Notes under the pieces: generated by a model
What the model was told of the DNA's origin: nothing
Database searches by the model: none
Seen by the model: the letters and a program-made list of their open reading frames with translations, nothing else
Position numbers and translations under genes: made by a program
NCBI RefSeq assembly: GCF_010093535.1
Contig: NW_022985169.1
Coordinates: 186,001-250,000 of the forward strand
From: Lindgomyces ingoldianus
Taxonomy: Eukaryota > Ascomycota > Dothideomycetes > Pleosporales > Lindgomycetaceae
DNA length: 64,000 nt
Reading direction: 5' to 3'
Part shown: piece by piece, positions 51,943 to 62,914 of the stretch
Layout: each line of letters begins with the position of its first letter
How positions within the stretch are numbered: position 1 is the stretch's first letter

Positions 51943-54258
51943 GGTGTAGGTGGGCGAGAACCTGGCGCAGTGCTTGCTTCTGTAGTTCGCACGCAGTATT
52001 GGAATTGTGTTTTGTTGTGTGGGCGAGGTGCGTTGCTACTGACGCTTGCCAAAGTAGTATATATGCAGTTGGCGGCGCTTACTCCACAGCCACCACGTCA
52101 GCCTCACAATTCAAATCCGTGCTCTTCGACTGCACTGCGGCATCGTTTACGATCTGATGCTACACTTTTGATGGAATGCGGTTATTTCGTGAGGAGTGAG
52201 CCTCGCGTAGAATGTATCAAAAACAGGAGGTCGATCCCTGCAGCTTTTGGATGTGCGTCACCGGTGTGTGGAATGTGTGGACTAGCGTGTGGCTGAGTGG
52301 TTGTTGCATGTCCATTTCGTGTTGGCAATACGACAGCTCCAACCCAGGGCTTTGTTCGGAACTATCATGTGCTTCAATTTGCCTGGATGTCTGCCTGCCC
52401 ACGTGGTGGTTCGAGTAATCGAGAGAGGTGTAAGTGCACTGCACATTTTTAGACTCCGTTAATTCGGGAGATTTCGTAGAATGCTGAGCAGAAAATCAAC
52501 CATGGCACAAAGGCTGTGCGTTGTTGCTGCGCTTTATCATGACAAGCGCCTGACTTTTAAATCAGAAACCTCCTCCACAGCCTTCTCTGTCGCCCCTAAA
52601 TTATTTCCTAGCGCCTCCGAACTCGTCGTGACCAGAGTAGTAATGATGCAATCACGGTGTGAACCATAATCACTCAAGGTGTGATGGTCTGAATGGTGGT
52701 CCGAATGGTAGCGCTTTGCATGATATTACACTTAATGCTGGTGCCCCGAGATGCTGCGCCACGTAGTTTTTCTTACTCCACTTTTGAAACGATAGCCACC
52801 TTAGAATTCCGTAGACCGTGCTTCCAGGAACCATATGCGCTGGTCACTATCCTGCCGCTAGCGACTAACGAGCTAATATATAACGAGAGAGGGGCATAGC
52901 GTAGTAGTTCGCGTCTTTTCGGTGGAGGGGTTCGACTGCCTGATATGGAGTTGTTAGTCAGAGGTAACTAGTTAATAAATCGAAATGCACAATATTCGAG
53001 ATGAACAAGCTCAGACAGTTTCCACGCATAACTATTTTCATAAGAGTTTCAAAGGGTTGAAGATGCAATAATCATAGCTAAAGGGTAAAAGGGGCAATTG
53101 GAAAGAGAGTTTACTTGCCACGCTCAAGATAGTATTGTACAAAGACATGCTCTGAACATTGCTATCCAGGTATCCCGGAAGGGCTTCGAGCATTAAGTGC
53201 GTATAAAACTGAAGCTAGCCCCTACCTAGTGGCTTGGAGTTTTAGAGGCGGGAAGTGGTGCGCAGGCTTCAGAAGAACGAAACGTCTTCATTTGCGTGAT
53301 GTTGACAGAGAAAACCCTGCATCCATGGGTGTTAGCTCCCCTGCAGGACACGGCATTAAGTAGAAAGCGCATATGTCTATATACTGCATCAATAGTACGA
53401 CCTTTATGTTGCAATCAAAGTAATTAAAGTGATTAACTAACAAGGCGCTATCGAAGGTTGACGAGGGGACGAAGAGTGAATGCGAAGGTTGCCGCGGGGT
53501 GAGCGCTTTGACCAAAGGCGCTAGTCTCATTTGGTGTTTTTAATACCGCACATCTTTTTCATATTCATTTTTCTTGATACCCTCTCGCCTCGATAAGCAG
53601 AAAGCTGTCTTACCGTTCACTCTCACAAAAGAAGAACATTACACTCAAAGTGTGAGCACATTGCTGAGTATCTCAAGGTTTCCCGAGTGTCTCCCCGCAA
53701 TTGGCTCACAGTCTTTCGTAGCCTCCTAGGTATCGACGTGTTACTTATTTCGGAATTACTTTGTCCTTCTAAAAGGCCAAGGGAAAAAGGGCCGTGGGTT
53801 AGATACAAATTTAGCGTGAAATATACCACATGCTATCGTCATATCGCCTTGCCTTTGAAACATAAGTACGATCGAGTTCCACTATGCTCCCCTTCCTCAC
53901 GCAGTAGACCCTAATCATGGACGTTATGAACACTCAAACCCATAATAAGCTGAGATGAGGACTTTGCTGGAAAGCCAGCATCCACCGTCCTACAATGGAG
54001 CCTAGAAATGTGATAAATTCATCCTTTAAATTCATGGCGTTCTCAAGCCTCCACGCGACGCGGCTATGGAAGATTTTGCTACCTAAACTACTCGCGGGAA
54101 TCACACAGAATGTCAACAGGGTGGTATACAAAATAGGTGATGCAGGTTCAGGGAGAAGAAAATCATTAAGTAATTATTTGTCATGTTGCATCTTATTTCT
54201 TAATGCGGAAATGACAAGGGCAATTTCATAGTAGAGGTTTGATCTATCCTGCTCAAAA
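51943..54258. other. long intergenic stretch, no gene recognised
   Basis: About 2.3 kb with only short frames. A tRNA-like fragment at about 52896-52955 has A-box- and B-box-like words but no cloverleaf. The left end holds the promoter of the glycine-rich gene. Confidence 0.45.
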
Positions 54259-54800
54259 TCACGACAAACCCTTGCTCCAATATAACCTAACCACCTCATG
54301 TTCCGTCTCCTCGGGCGGATACATCGCCAAAAATTCTGCTAGATCTGACCAATTCTGCCAAACTTTAACCCTCTTATTCTCGCCTTCATTCCTCGCAGCT
54401 GAATCGAGATATGCCTGAATTCTCGAATCTCGATTTCCAGGGCGATGCTTCGCATATGGAATCAACTTCCTCCCTCCATTGAACCTCTTATCAACATGGT
54501 AGATATTCCGGCTATCATTTATGTAAACAGCGAATGCGATGGATCGACCGAGTGGGCGCTAGTAGACATAGTTAGGACTAGTGGGGTCCTCGGTTGGTAC
54601 TCGGCTTGAGCAGAGCATGGAGACGACGTGCTGGGTTTCGGAAAATGATCGGCTTCAAGGGATGTTGTTTGGGGCTGCGCGAGCCCTGTTAGGTCGTTGT
54701 GAATGGTCCATCGCGCAGATTTGTTACGCTGTTTAAATGGTTTGCGGAGGGTGTTGAGAATTAAGGTGCATGCTGCGCAGGGCTGTTCCTTGAAATCCAA
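54259..54800 (-). CDS. unrecognised coding region, possibly two exons or frameshifted
   Basis: The upper block begins MDFKEQPCAACTLILNTLRK and continues WTIHNDLTGLAQ. The lower block reads SIAFAVYINDSRNIYHVDKR then FNGGRKLIPYAKHRPGNRDS and VKVWQNWSDLAEFLAMYPPE, ending GLS at 54259. Both look like real protein, but they are in different frames and I could not find an intron with correct phase. It is either a short unusual intron near 54560-54600 or a frameshift in a decaying gene. The family is unknown. Confidence 0.35.
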
Positions 54801-55725
54801 TCGAGTTCTTGATCCATAGTAATAAACTATGAGACCAGTGCCCTAGAGCTATTACTAAGTAATGGAGAATGAATGTTTAACGTTATTACTCCCAGTAACT
54901 GCGGAAAAGCGCAAAGTTTCCTCTGTGGGTGGAGTCTTGAATCTCCTAGCATCCGGTCTATCTCCAGGTCTCATGCAGATGAGCCTTCTGAAGCATATGC
55001 TACAGAGAATATTGCGCTCCTCGTCCACTCCATACTACTACGACATTATCTAGCCGCAAAAAGTGGGTACACCACGCTTCTGGGACAGCTACTTCAAGTC
55101 GACCGCTTCTTCGGCAAGTTAGTTAAGAAGAAATGCTCCTTCATTTTTACATTGGCTCTGATTCCACGGCACGCAGTTCATCCATGCATTTTCGTCTCAC
55201 TAACTGCATGTAGAGTATTTTCTCAATCTACAAAATTCATTTTACACAATTTAGCCAAGCCGTATCAACCCCTGAGCGTCTTGTCCCTCTCTAAGACATG
55301 AATTTAAGCCTTCTATAGTCCATTTAATAAAGAGGAACGCGCTTCCTGTTCTCTACATACTGTGCAGAACAACTATCCATAACCCAGAGCCCCGTTCTCT
55401 TTTCCCTTGCTTAGATCGCAACCTAAACGCCATATATTTCAAAGGATCTTTGAAGCAGAGGATTTAATATTTTAAAATCCGTATTGCGAGAGCCTCTCAC
55501 AGCCATGGGCAGCCAAAACATGCTACTATGAAAGCCGCTTAAGTAGACCCATTGATTGAATGGAAACAAGCCCCGGAAAGGTAGACTAGCAATATCTTGC
55601 TGGTCCAATATGAAGTAATAGCAGCTTAGAACATGTTCAAACCTCATTCAACACCACTTGAATCTAAACTAAGAAATTTCCCAACAGAGCACTCACGGGT
55701 GGCCGAACTGTATCTTTGCACACCA
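54801..55725. other. intergenic, nothing recognised
   Basis: Short frames only (for example 54873-55301 plus), without motifs. Confidence 0.45.
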
Positions 55726-56627
55726 TTATGAGCCCAACGTTGAAAGATACGCGGCATACGCAATTAATAATATCAAAGCAGCAAATAAGAATGTTAAGAA
55801 AACCGCGAAACAGGGGCGAATCTGCTCTCCGCCTGGCCTCCTTCGTGGCGTTTCGACTGTTCCATAGTCTTGGGCGATGCGAGGATGCGAAGAGTAAGAG
55901 CTGCTAAAGATGTGTGTAGACTGACCAGCGGTGATCCGAGAACTGGAATTGTGTGGTATTATGGGCGGGGGATAGATCGAGCTGGGAGTAAATCCCCCAA
56001 CTTGTAGGTTGTCAGGAATGGAAATGTGGACCGGGCCCCCGCCTCTCGAGCGAGCTTCGACTGGGGACGCATGCTTCTCCAACAGCTTTTTGTAAACCCG
56101 CGCCTTGTATCCCTGTGAGATGGCATACCGGGCCAGTGCATGTACGGAACTGGTCTCGATCCTCCGACTTAGATGTGGTCTGACCCAGTTCTCATCCCAT
56201 GTTTGTTCTACCCAAGCCTTGGGGCAGCGATATGGTTCTCTGACGTGCACCCAATTATTCCGAGCCAATTCCTGGGATGGAAAAAGGTGCAGCGTAGGGA
56301 CGCTGTGGGTAAAACGAGCGGCAGGGTGGATGGGTAGATAGTCGTCTAGATCATGGCCTCGGCGGAATACTTTGGTGCGTATTTCGGCAATGTCGTTCGA
56401 GCACGCAAAAGAAGTGATCTCATGCTATGTGAGCATCGCATAGTTCGCTGGAAGGTCAATCTTACGATTAAAATATAAACGGAATTGTTTGAAGAGTTCA
56501 CACCAAGTACAAGAACGGGGTGGCCGAAGCAGCGGTTTGGTACAGTGTTGGTGGATTCAAGGTAGCTGCATAAAATATCTCGTCGTTTTGGTAGCCAGAG
56601 GATGGTTCCTGGCTCAAAATACGACAT
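55726..56627 (-). CDS. tail-anchored protein of an uncharacterised fungal family, two exons, about 284 aa
   Basis: Exon 1 (56627-56466) reads MSYFEPGTILWLPKRRDILC then NRCFGHPVLVLGVNSSNNSV YILI; a 47-bp GTAAGATTG...CATGAG intron leads to exon 2 (56418-55726), starting ITSFACSNDIAEI. The FxPGTxxWLP...CFxHPVxVL...VLIxTSF pattern recurs in many fungal proteins without known function. Downstream comes LARNNWVHVREPYRCPKAWV, a Ser/Pro-rich linker, and a single C-terminal membrane helix AVFLTFLFAALILLIAYAAY, so it is probably a tail-anchored protein facing the cytosol. A start three codons earlier (MQAMSYF) is equally possible. Confidence 0.68.
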
Positions 56628-57269
56628 GGCCTGCATTTAGTCTTTATTTATTTCATGAGAAGGAAGGAAGGTGAGAAGGTAAGTAAGCTGCCTAAAATGT
56701 GTACACAAACTTCCCCACCCGACGACGTGGCTCGCGAGGGCTCGCCACAGCCACACTGCAGGTATGCGCCTATAAGGTTTCATGCGAGCGGCGTGATGCA
56801 ACAAGATTCTGATATGTACAGGCTGTGAGAATCTGCCTCCGATCGGGCGTTATATTGTTCTGGCTAATCATCGTAGGATCCTTCGCGCTCCGGGAAATTA
56901 ACGAATATCTCCAGCAGTATAGAGAACCGGGCAACAACCTATTACAACCCATGGATAGATTCCTCTAATAGGTAACACCTGCGAGGCAGCCTTGCAATGG
57001 TGTGAGGGCACTTTAGCAGGAAGCTCAAATCGATGACAAGGAGGGGTGAGTGTATATGAACAACAAGGAGATGCATGGACCCTCATAGAGATACATGGGG
57101 TTAAGAAGTCTATATATGCACATGAGTGTGTAACCGACACCCAAGACACTCTACGCAAGTTGAGTTTAAAGTATTAAGACGTGCTGATTTGCTTCCCTCA
57201 GTGTTAGCACCAAAACTTCTTGTTGCATATTCCGATTCAAGTTCTGCGAGAAAACTAGCTATATTCACT
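56628..57269. other. intergenic between divergent genes
   Basis: Holds the promoters of the tail-anchored protein and of the LPMO gene; no clear regulator site. Confidence 0.45.
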
Positions 57270-58161
57270 ATGACTTCCCACATCCGCACCGCGCTTGCTG
57301 TTCTTATCTGGGCATTAGCAGTCCAAGGCCACTTTATGGTTACTGACGTGGTTTCTAACCAGGTCAAGTAAGTACCCTCCATCATTTCCATCCCAAAATC
57401 TAAAATCAAAATCCCGTAGTTACGTAGGCTACAACCTTTCGGACTGGTCTGAAAACTACACCCCAATTACGCCGCAATGGCAGCCTCACCGACCATTCCC
57501 ATATCAGCACCAAGTCATCTTCCCAATGGACTACACCTACACCGCCGCAGAAACCGCCACGCAGACCCAAAACCCCGACATCATCTGCGGCGTAAACAGC
57601 ACGAATGGGAAAATGTACATTCCAGCGCAAGCCGGGAAACCATTGACATTCCGCTGGACGCAAGTCGGCCACCAAGGTCCCGTGCTAACGTATCTGGCGA
57701 ACTGCCACGGCGCGTGCACAACCGTGGACAAGACAACGCTGAGGTTCTTCAAGATCGATCATGCAGGCTACAATCCACCGACGAATAAAAGCTATTTCGA
57801 CATGGAGTCATGGGGTGCAGGCATTGTCCACCAGTGGGATGATTCCTGGACAACTGTTATCCCCGAGGACATTGCGCCGGGAAATTATGTTGTGAGGCAT
57901 GAGATTATCGGGCTGCAGAATCAGACTCCGCAGTTCTATCCATCGTGCATCAATCTTAGGGTTGTAGGACGGGGGACGGCAGAGCCGGCAGGTGTGCTCG
58001 GAACAGAGTTGTACCAGAGCAAGGATGTGATGGTTATTTCTCAGCTCTTGAAAGCGACGCCGTTTGTGTATGATATTCCTGGTCCAACGATTTACGGCGG
58101 TGCAGCGACAGCAACCCAGACTTTTGTGACGGCTACGGCCACCTCAACTGGAATAGCGTAG
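57270..58161 (+). CDS. AA9 family lytic polysaccharide monooxygenase (former GH61), 279 aa
   Basis: Copper enzymes that oxidatively cleave cellulose and related glucans outside the cell. Exons 57270-57367 and 57420-58161 flank a 52-bp GTAAGT...CGTAG intron. The signal peptide MTSHIRTALAVLIWALAVQG is followed directly by His (HFMVTDVV), which becomes the N-terminal copper-binding His1. The second copper His is in VGHQGPVLTYLANCHGAC; the axial Tyr is in QTPQFYPSCINLRVVG. Family core motifs NPDIICGVN, GAGIVHQWDD, TTVIPEDIAPGNYVVRHEII are all present, with Cys pairs positioned for the usual disulfides. There is no C-terminal cellulose-binding module, only a short Thr/Ala tail (GAATATQTFVTATATSTGIA). 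Appears active. Confidence 0.92.
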
Positions 58162-59156
58162 GTCGCCCTTAGATTCGTGTGGAGCTTGTCTTGGCGGCAG
58201 GTTGGGTGTGGGCGGGTTGTGAAAACCGGTGGAGAAAGGGAAGGAAGCGTTGATCTTTGTATTCCCATTGAGTCGATTTTGGCGGACTTTACAGAGAAAG
58301 AGAGTAAAGTAGCCGCACTGAGACTAATTCAAGTATCTGAAATACGTAGAAAGTATTCAAGAGGGTGTAGGAAGAGCTACAACGCACCAGATTCTAGAGA
58401 GTAGGGCTCAATCTCGACTACACGCCAGGCCCTCTTACCATTCAATTAAGGGATTCTCACTTATTCTAGTTGATTTGATAGAGTAGTCAAATCTCTGAAT
58501 TGTTTTAGTGCTAGTTAGATGACCTTCAGACGACCTGCCTATCAGTTAATTTGTCTCAAAGACATCTATAGTAGTTTCTTTGATATAATAGCTCTGAGAA
58601 TAACGTGGAATAGCACTAGCCCTAATATTTGTGTTCTGAAGACTCTTAGCTCAGGTGTTAAGATCTGCAAGATGGGCTCTGAGGATCCCGAATCGGCGTG
58701 TGGTGGTCTCATTTCTAAACAGCGGACAGCTGGCCAAACTGTGGAGACGTGCGGCTGCCTGCTATCTCTTCCACGGACACAGCTAGGGGCCTGGGTGCAA
58801 TTCCTCTGACGAACAGTTGAAGGCGCCAACATCAAAACGAAGAGGGAGCGACCGGAACAAGGCCATTTCAATAGTAGGGCCGAGCGCACGGACCGCCAGC
58901 CCCAAGCTCTAAATATTTGCCAAGAGCCCTTCATTCAACTTGCCTTCTTCATCCCTAACCCGTCGCTCTTTCCCACACCACTCTACCCCCCCGCTATTCG
59001 CTCAAAGAGTCCCGCCTAGTACCCACCTCCCGCAAACTCTCTCCGCTCGACCTGACAATCGAGCCCGCTCCTTCCACCGCAAATTAGCGAACGACACCAG
59101 GTACAATACGGGAGAGCTCTCGAGGACCGGCACTCGAGAGAAACAAGCCTGGCAAA
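58162..59156. other. intergenic, nothing recognised; promoter of LSM8 at right
   Basis: About 1 kb. The right end is strongly C-rich (58960-59060), typical of housekeeping promoters in filamentous fungi. Confidence 0.5.
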
Positions 59157-59603
59157 ATGGTGCACATGAATATCCTCCTGGAGAGTAAGAACCCTGTGTC
59201 CTCAATTTTGTCCCACCTCTCTTTCCCTCTCTTTCCCTCACTCTATCCCATTCCTCAAATCGCGGCACGAATATGCCTAGAGAGCTTTCCTACACTACAA
59301 CTCCCTTCCCTACCCCACTAACCATCCCCCCTCGTAGAAAAAGTCTCTGTCCTCACAAATGACGGCCGCATCCTCATCGGCAAGCTAGTCGCATGCGACG
59401 GCAGCATGAACCTCGTACTCCAAGATACGGTGGAGCGCGTGATTCGACCGGGTGGGGAAGAGAGCTCCGAGGTTCCTATCGGAGTGTATATCGTGCGTGG
59501 TGATACGGTTTGCGTGGTTGGGAGGGTGGATGAAGAATTGGATGCTCAGATCGACTGGACCAAGGTGCATGGAGATGCTATTGGTGGGACGTATCATACG
59601 TGA
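59157..59603 (+). CDS. LSM8: LSM8, U6 snRNA-associated Sm-like protein, 97 aa
   Basis: Member of the nuclear Lsm2-8 ring that binds the U-tail of U6 snRNA in the spliceosome. Exon 1 is 28 nt (59157-59184, MVHMNILLE); a 153-bp GTAAGA...CGTAG intron joins exon 2 (59338-59603). The Sm1 motif is KKVSVLTNDGRILIGKLVAC then DGSMNLVLQDTVERVI. The Sm2 motif is IGVYIVRGDTVCVVGRVDEE, with the IRGD-type RNA-binding loop. The C-terminus DAQIDWTKVHGDAIGGTYHT matches fungal LSM8, which distinguishes it from LSM1. The length is normal. Confidence 0.93.
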
Positions 59604-60335
59604 GGGTGGGTTGAGTGAGTGGCTGGGATTCAGTGCATGGGCGGTATACGGCGGGTAATGCGTGATGGATTCTTTCGGGGGGCATGGCAATGGGGTTAAG
59701 GCGGCATATCTAACCGTCTACCACAAGAACCAGCCAAAGAATTCTTTCTGGCCGGAGATGAAAAGGGAGGATGAGCTCCTCATAAACCCCCTATACTGCC
59801 AACAGAACGGAACAGAGGCAGCTGTGAATGATACCCTTGGCTGGACGCCACAATTCTGAAGTATGTTATATTTCACTTATTCTACATCCTAGGCCCAACT
59901 TTATTGACGTAAGCGAAAGGAATACTGGAGTATGGGAATATTTATACACACTTTACATGAGCATGAGGTAGAAAGACATGTGACCCTATATTAGGGGCAG
60001 TAGTAACCAGTAGGATGGAGTTGCTGATGCTCCCCCCTTCGTTTTTCTATCGATCAACGCCCCTCTGCCTTGTGATTGACTAATTCATCTTGTATTCTAT
60101 ATCTCCAAATATGATAGCTTCTAATCTGCAGTCGCCAAGAGTACACGCTTTTGTGCAATAGGCCGATTTTACATACACTCCATGAGAGATGCACGCACGC
60201 ATGCCACCATCCCATTTTCCTATCTTTCTAAACCCATTACCGTACGCAAGCAAGCCCCTTGAAATGGGATACCAAACACCATATTGCCCATCACACCTTC
60301 CTATCTCTCCCCAATTCTACAACCCCAAGCACTCC
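59604..60335. other. 3' region between convergent genes
   Basis: A small plus frame at 59662-59859 lacks motifs. The region should contain both polyadenylation zones. Confidence 0.5.
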
Positions 60336-61123
60336 TCACTGTATTTGCCGCCCGACCCCCAAATCCGTCCCCACAACCATTCTATGATCCCTCGGATTCG
60401 CCGCAGCCTCATACAAAAAGCTCACCGGCTCCTTACTCAACTTCATAAAATCGCCCTTAAACGCCAAGTAACTAATTCTGGTAACCTCCTCCTCCCCCGC
60501 GCTCCAATTATCCTCAAAGAACAGCGCCAAGCAACGTGTGGTATTAAAGAAGGCGCGCTTCACGGGGATTTCCTGGACGGCAGAGGTTTGCGAGATGGTG
60601 ACAGTTTGGGTGGGGGCGAGGTCGGTGGCGGTTTCGAAGTCGAGGGTGGAGGAAGGAGGGTTGACGAAGAGCTTTAGGGTTAGTGGGGAGGATGGGGAAG
60701 GGGAGGTGCGGATGAGGATACTGTGGAGGCGGACTTGGCCTGTGAAGCTGGAGGAGTCGTCTTAGCATCCATGTACATGCTTACTTCTTCATCATCTTTT
60801 TTCTCCTCCTCTTCTTCATCAGGGGATAGAGAAGGGGAAGCTTACGGCACAATCATCAACAACTGCTCATCCGCCGAACTCCTCAATTCCGGCTCTGCAT
60901 CCATTCGTTGGGCCCACGTCTTCTGGCATATGGCGCGTCCGGAGTTTGATTCTTCTTCGTTGAGTGTGTGTAGTTTGCTAAAATCCACTTGTTCGTAGAG
61001 AAGGTTTTGGAGCGCGGGGGTCAGGTCGTCGGTATGGTCGTGGTCGTGGTCGTGGTCGTGGGCGTGGTTATGGGCTTCGGCGTGCTCTTCGTCGTGATTG
61101 TGAGGGTGGTGGTGGTCGGACAT
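60336..61123 (-). CDS. PITH-domain protein (PITHD1/TXNL1 C-terminal type), 229 aa
   Basis: PITH domains bind the 26S proteasome and occur in thioredoxin-like and PITHD1 proteins. Exon 1 (61123-60846) starts MSDHHHPHNHDEEHAEAHNH, a His/Asp-rich metal-binding-looking leader, then LQNLLYEQVDFSKLHTLNEE and LRSSADEQLLMIVP. A 98-bp GTAAGC...CTCCAG intron leads to exon 2 (60747-60336): FTGQVRLHSILIRTSP, LKLFVNPPSSTLDFETATDL, then TISQTSAVQEIPVKRAFFNT, LALFFEDNWSAGEEEVTRIS and YLAFKGDF. This beta-sandwich pattern is diagnostic. There is no thioredoxin domain, so it belongs to the PITHD1 type. Probably cytosolic or nuclear. Confidence 0.9.
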
Positions 61124-61921
61124 GGCTGCGGGTTATAGTGTATTTGCGAGTGGAAGGAAGGTGGTGATATTTTCCCCCGACGCCTATGGCTGCCCGGGTA
61201 AAGTACTGAGAGAATCAAGGATATTTTCTGGTCTATAGGAGACGGAAAATCAGATTTTGTCCTATAGAAGGCTCTTGCTCGAATACCTGAGAGTCTTGCC
61301 TCTCCTCGAACCTCAATAAGGTCACGCTCGCGCGGTGCCGGGGTTCTTGGAAGAGGTGTGGGTTTGGCGGGGTAGCGGGGTAGCTTCAGGAGCTTGAGGA
61401 GCTTCGTTAACACGAAGACTGGGCTATTGAGGGCGAAATGCTAAAAGGGAGGGGGGCGGATAAAACAGGATTACGTATGTGAGCTCTTATTGTGGTAAGT
61501 TGCGGTGAGGGAGAAGGAAGGAAGGGACACAACCTTCGAGACAAACGATGCTGAATCGTGAGACTTGCATCAGGACCTATGTCGTGAGCACGTGGACGCT
61601 AGGCAAACTGCGCGCGTCCCGTGGAATATGTTAGGGCTTGGGTAGATTTGGGAGAGAAGCTTGAACCCATTTACCGTTTCCTTAATTATGACGTTTGTTA
61701 GATTAAATCTTCTTCGTCTTTGTTCTCCGGCTATTCATGGGCATGCTGTATTGAATTCAGTAATATTCTGCGTGTAATCCCAAGAGTCTACCAGTGCATA
61801 ACACCAAGCCCACTAAAAGAATATGCTGCCGCTCTGTATCTAATACCAGAGCAGGGTCTGAACTAAACGCCTTGTTCTAATGCATATATCCACAACCCAC
61901 CATACACACCCAAATGAAATG
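61124..61921. other. intergenic, nothing recognised
   Basis: Promoter side of the PITH gene and 3' side of VPS20. No further gene. Confidence 0.5.
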
Positions 61922-62697
61922 TTATGCTAGCATAGGCTCCGGCGCCTGCTGCCCCTCTTCACGCTCCTTCGCTCTTCGTTGCGCCCTTTCTCTCCGCACC
62001 CTCGCCTTATCCTCCTCGCTAAGTTCGATCTGTTTCGTCGGTGCGTCGGGTAGCTTTATACCCGAGACTTCTTGTTCGAGGGCCTCGAGCTCTTCTTCAA
62101 CTTCGTCCTCGTCCTGGTTGGACATTTTGTTCGCAAGCAGCTCGCTTATTTCCTATCCGCCATTGTCAGCATACCCTCATATCCGCACTATCCATCCAAG
62201 AAGGGCTTTGGAAATGCTCATCCCCCCTCACCTGCTGATAAGCCCTCGCCTCCTCGCTCTCCCCCAACAGCTTCTCCACATTCTCAACCCCACCCATCTC
62301 CCTGTGAATCTCCTTCAGCACCGCTGTACCCTGCTGCAGTCCGAACAAGACATCCTTCTGCACGAGCGCAAACTCGACGTCGCTCGTCAGGATCTCTAGT
62401 TGGGCCAACTGCGCATCCGTCTTAGAGAGTAGTGACTCTTGGTACTTCTTCCGCCGCAGGGCAAGCTTGGCCGACTTCTCGTCCCCGCGGCGAAGGCACT
62501 CTTTTGCGATGGCGGTTTCGCGTGTTGTTATCACCGTGATGCGTTTTTGGTATTGGCGCAGCTTGTCTCGCTGGTTCTTCATGTCTAGGATAGCTCTAAA
62601 GCCTAGTGCGTTAGCAATGTAGGAAGTATAGAGGCGGATGAGCGAAGACATGCTTATCCTGCGCAGAAATCCTATTCGCACTGCTGGAACTCCCCAT
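61922..62697 (-). CDS. VPS20: VPS20/CHMP6, ESCRT-III subunit, three exons, 212 aa
   Basis: VPS20 nucleates ESCRT-III filaments on endosomes for multivesicular-body sorting. Exon 1 (62697-62654) encodes MGSSSSANRISAQDK, with Gly2 for N-myristoylation as in the family. Exon 2 (62595-62232) begins AILDMKNQRDKLRQYQKRIT and includes ECLRRGDEKSAKLALRRKKY, LTSDVEFALVQKDVLFGLQQ and the autoinhibitory helix region. Exon 3 (62152-61922) gives EISELLANKM and the acidic tail with the MIT-interacting motif zone (DEDEVEEELEALEQEVSGIK, LPDAPTKQIELSEEDKARVR). Exon 1-2 joining needs a GC donor: the intron 62653-62596 begins GCATGT, with branch-like GCTAAC and acceptor TTTAG. Intron 2 is 62231-62153 (GTGAGG...GATAG). 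Confidence 0.93.
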
Positions 62698-62914
62698 GTT
62701 GGTGTCGTGTGCGGCGCCATGAGGTCGTCACAGCGGGCGTGCCTTGATTGCAGTTCCGCGCCGAGACGATGAGGCACGCTAACGTGCGCATGGGCAGGGA
62801 TTGTATCGATAAGACTCTTGGCGCTGCGTTGAAATTTATCAAGCGAAAGTCGTCGCAATTTTACGTATGGTTTACGCTTCCTCTACATTCACTCGGTTGA
62901 GACTGGTTTTGGGA
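62698..62914. promoter_or_regulatory. bidirectional promoter between VPS20 and RIX7
   Basis: Only about 217 bp separate the two divergent start codons, so the promoters must overlap. No TATA box is evident. Confidence 0.6.

Noticed and set aside
52896..52955. tRNA gene
   Set aside because: A-box-like TAGCGTAGTAGTT and B-box-like GGTTCGACTGCC are present, but the spacing is too short and no acceptor or anticodon stem pairs.
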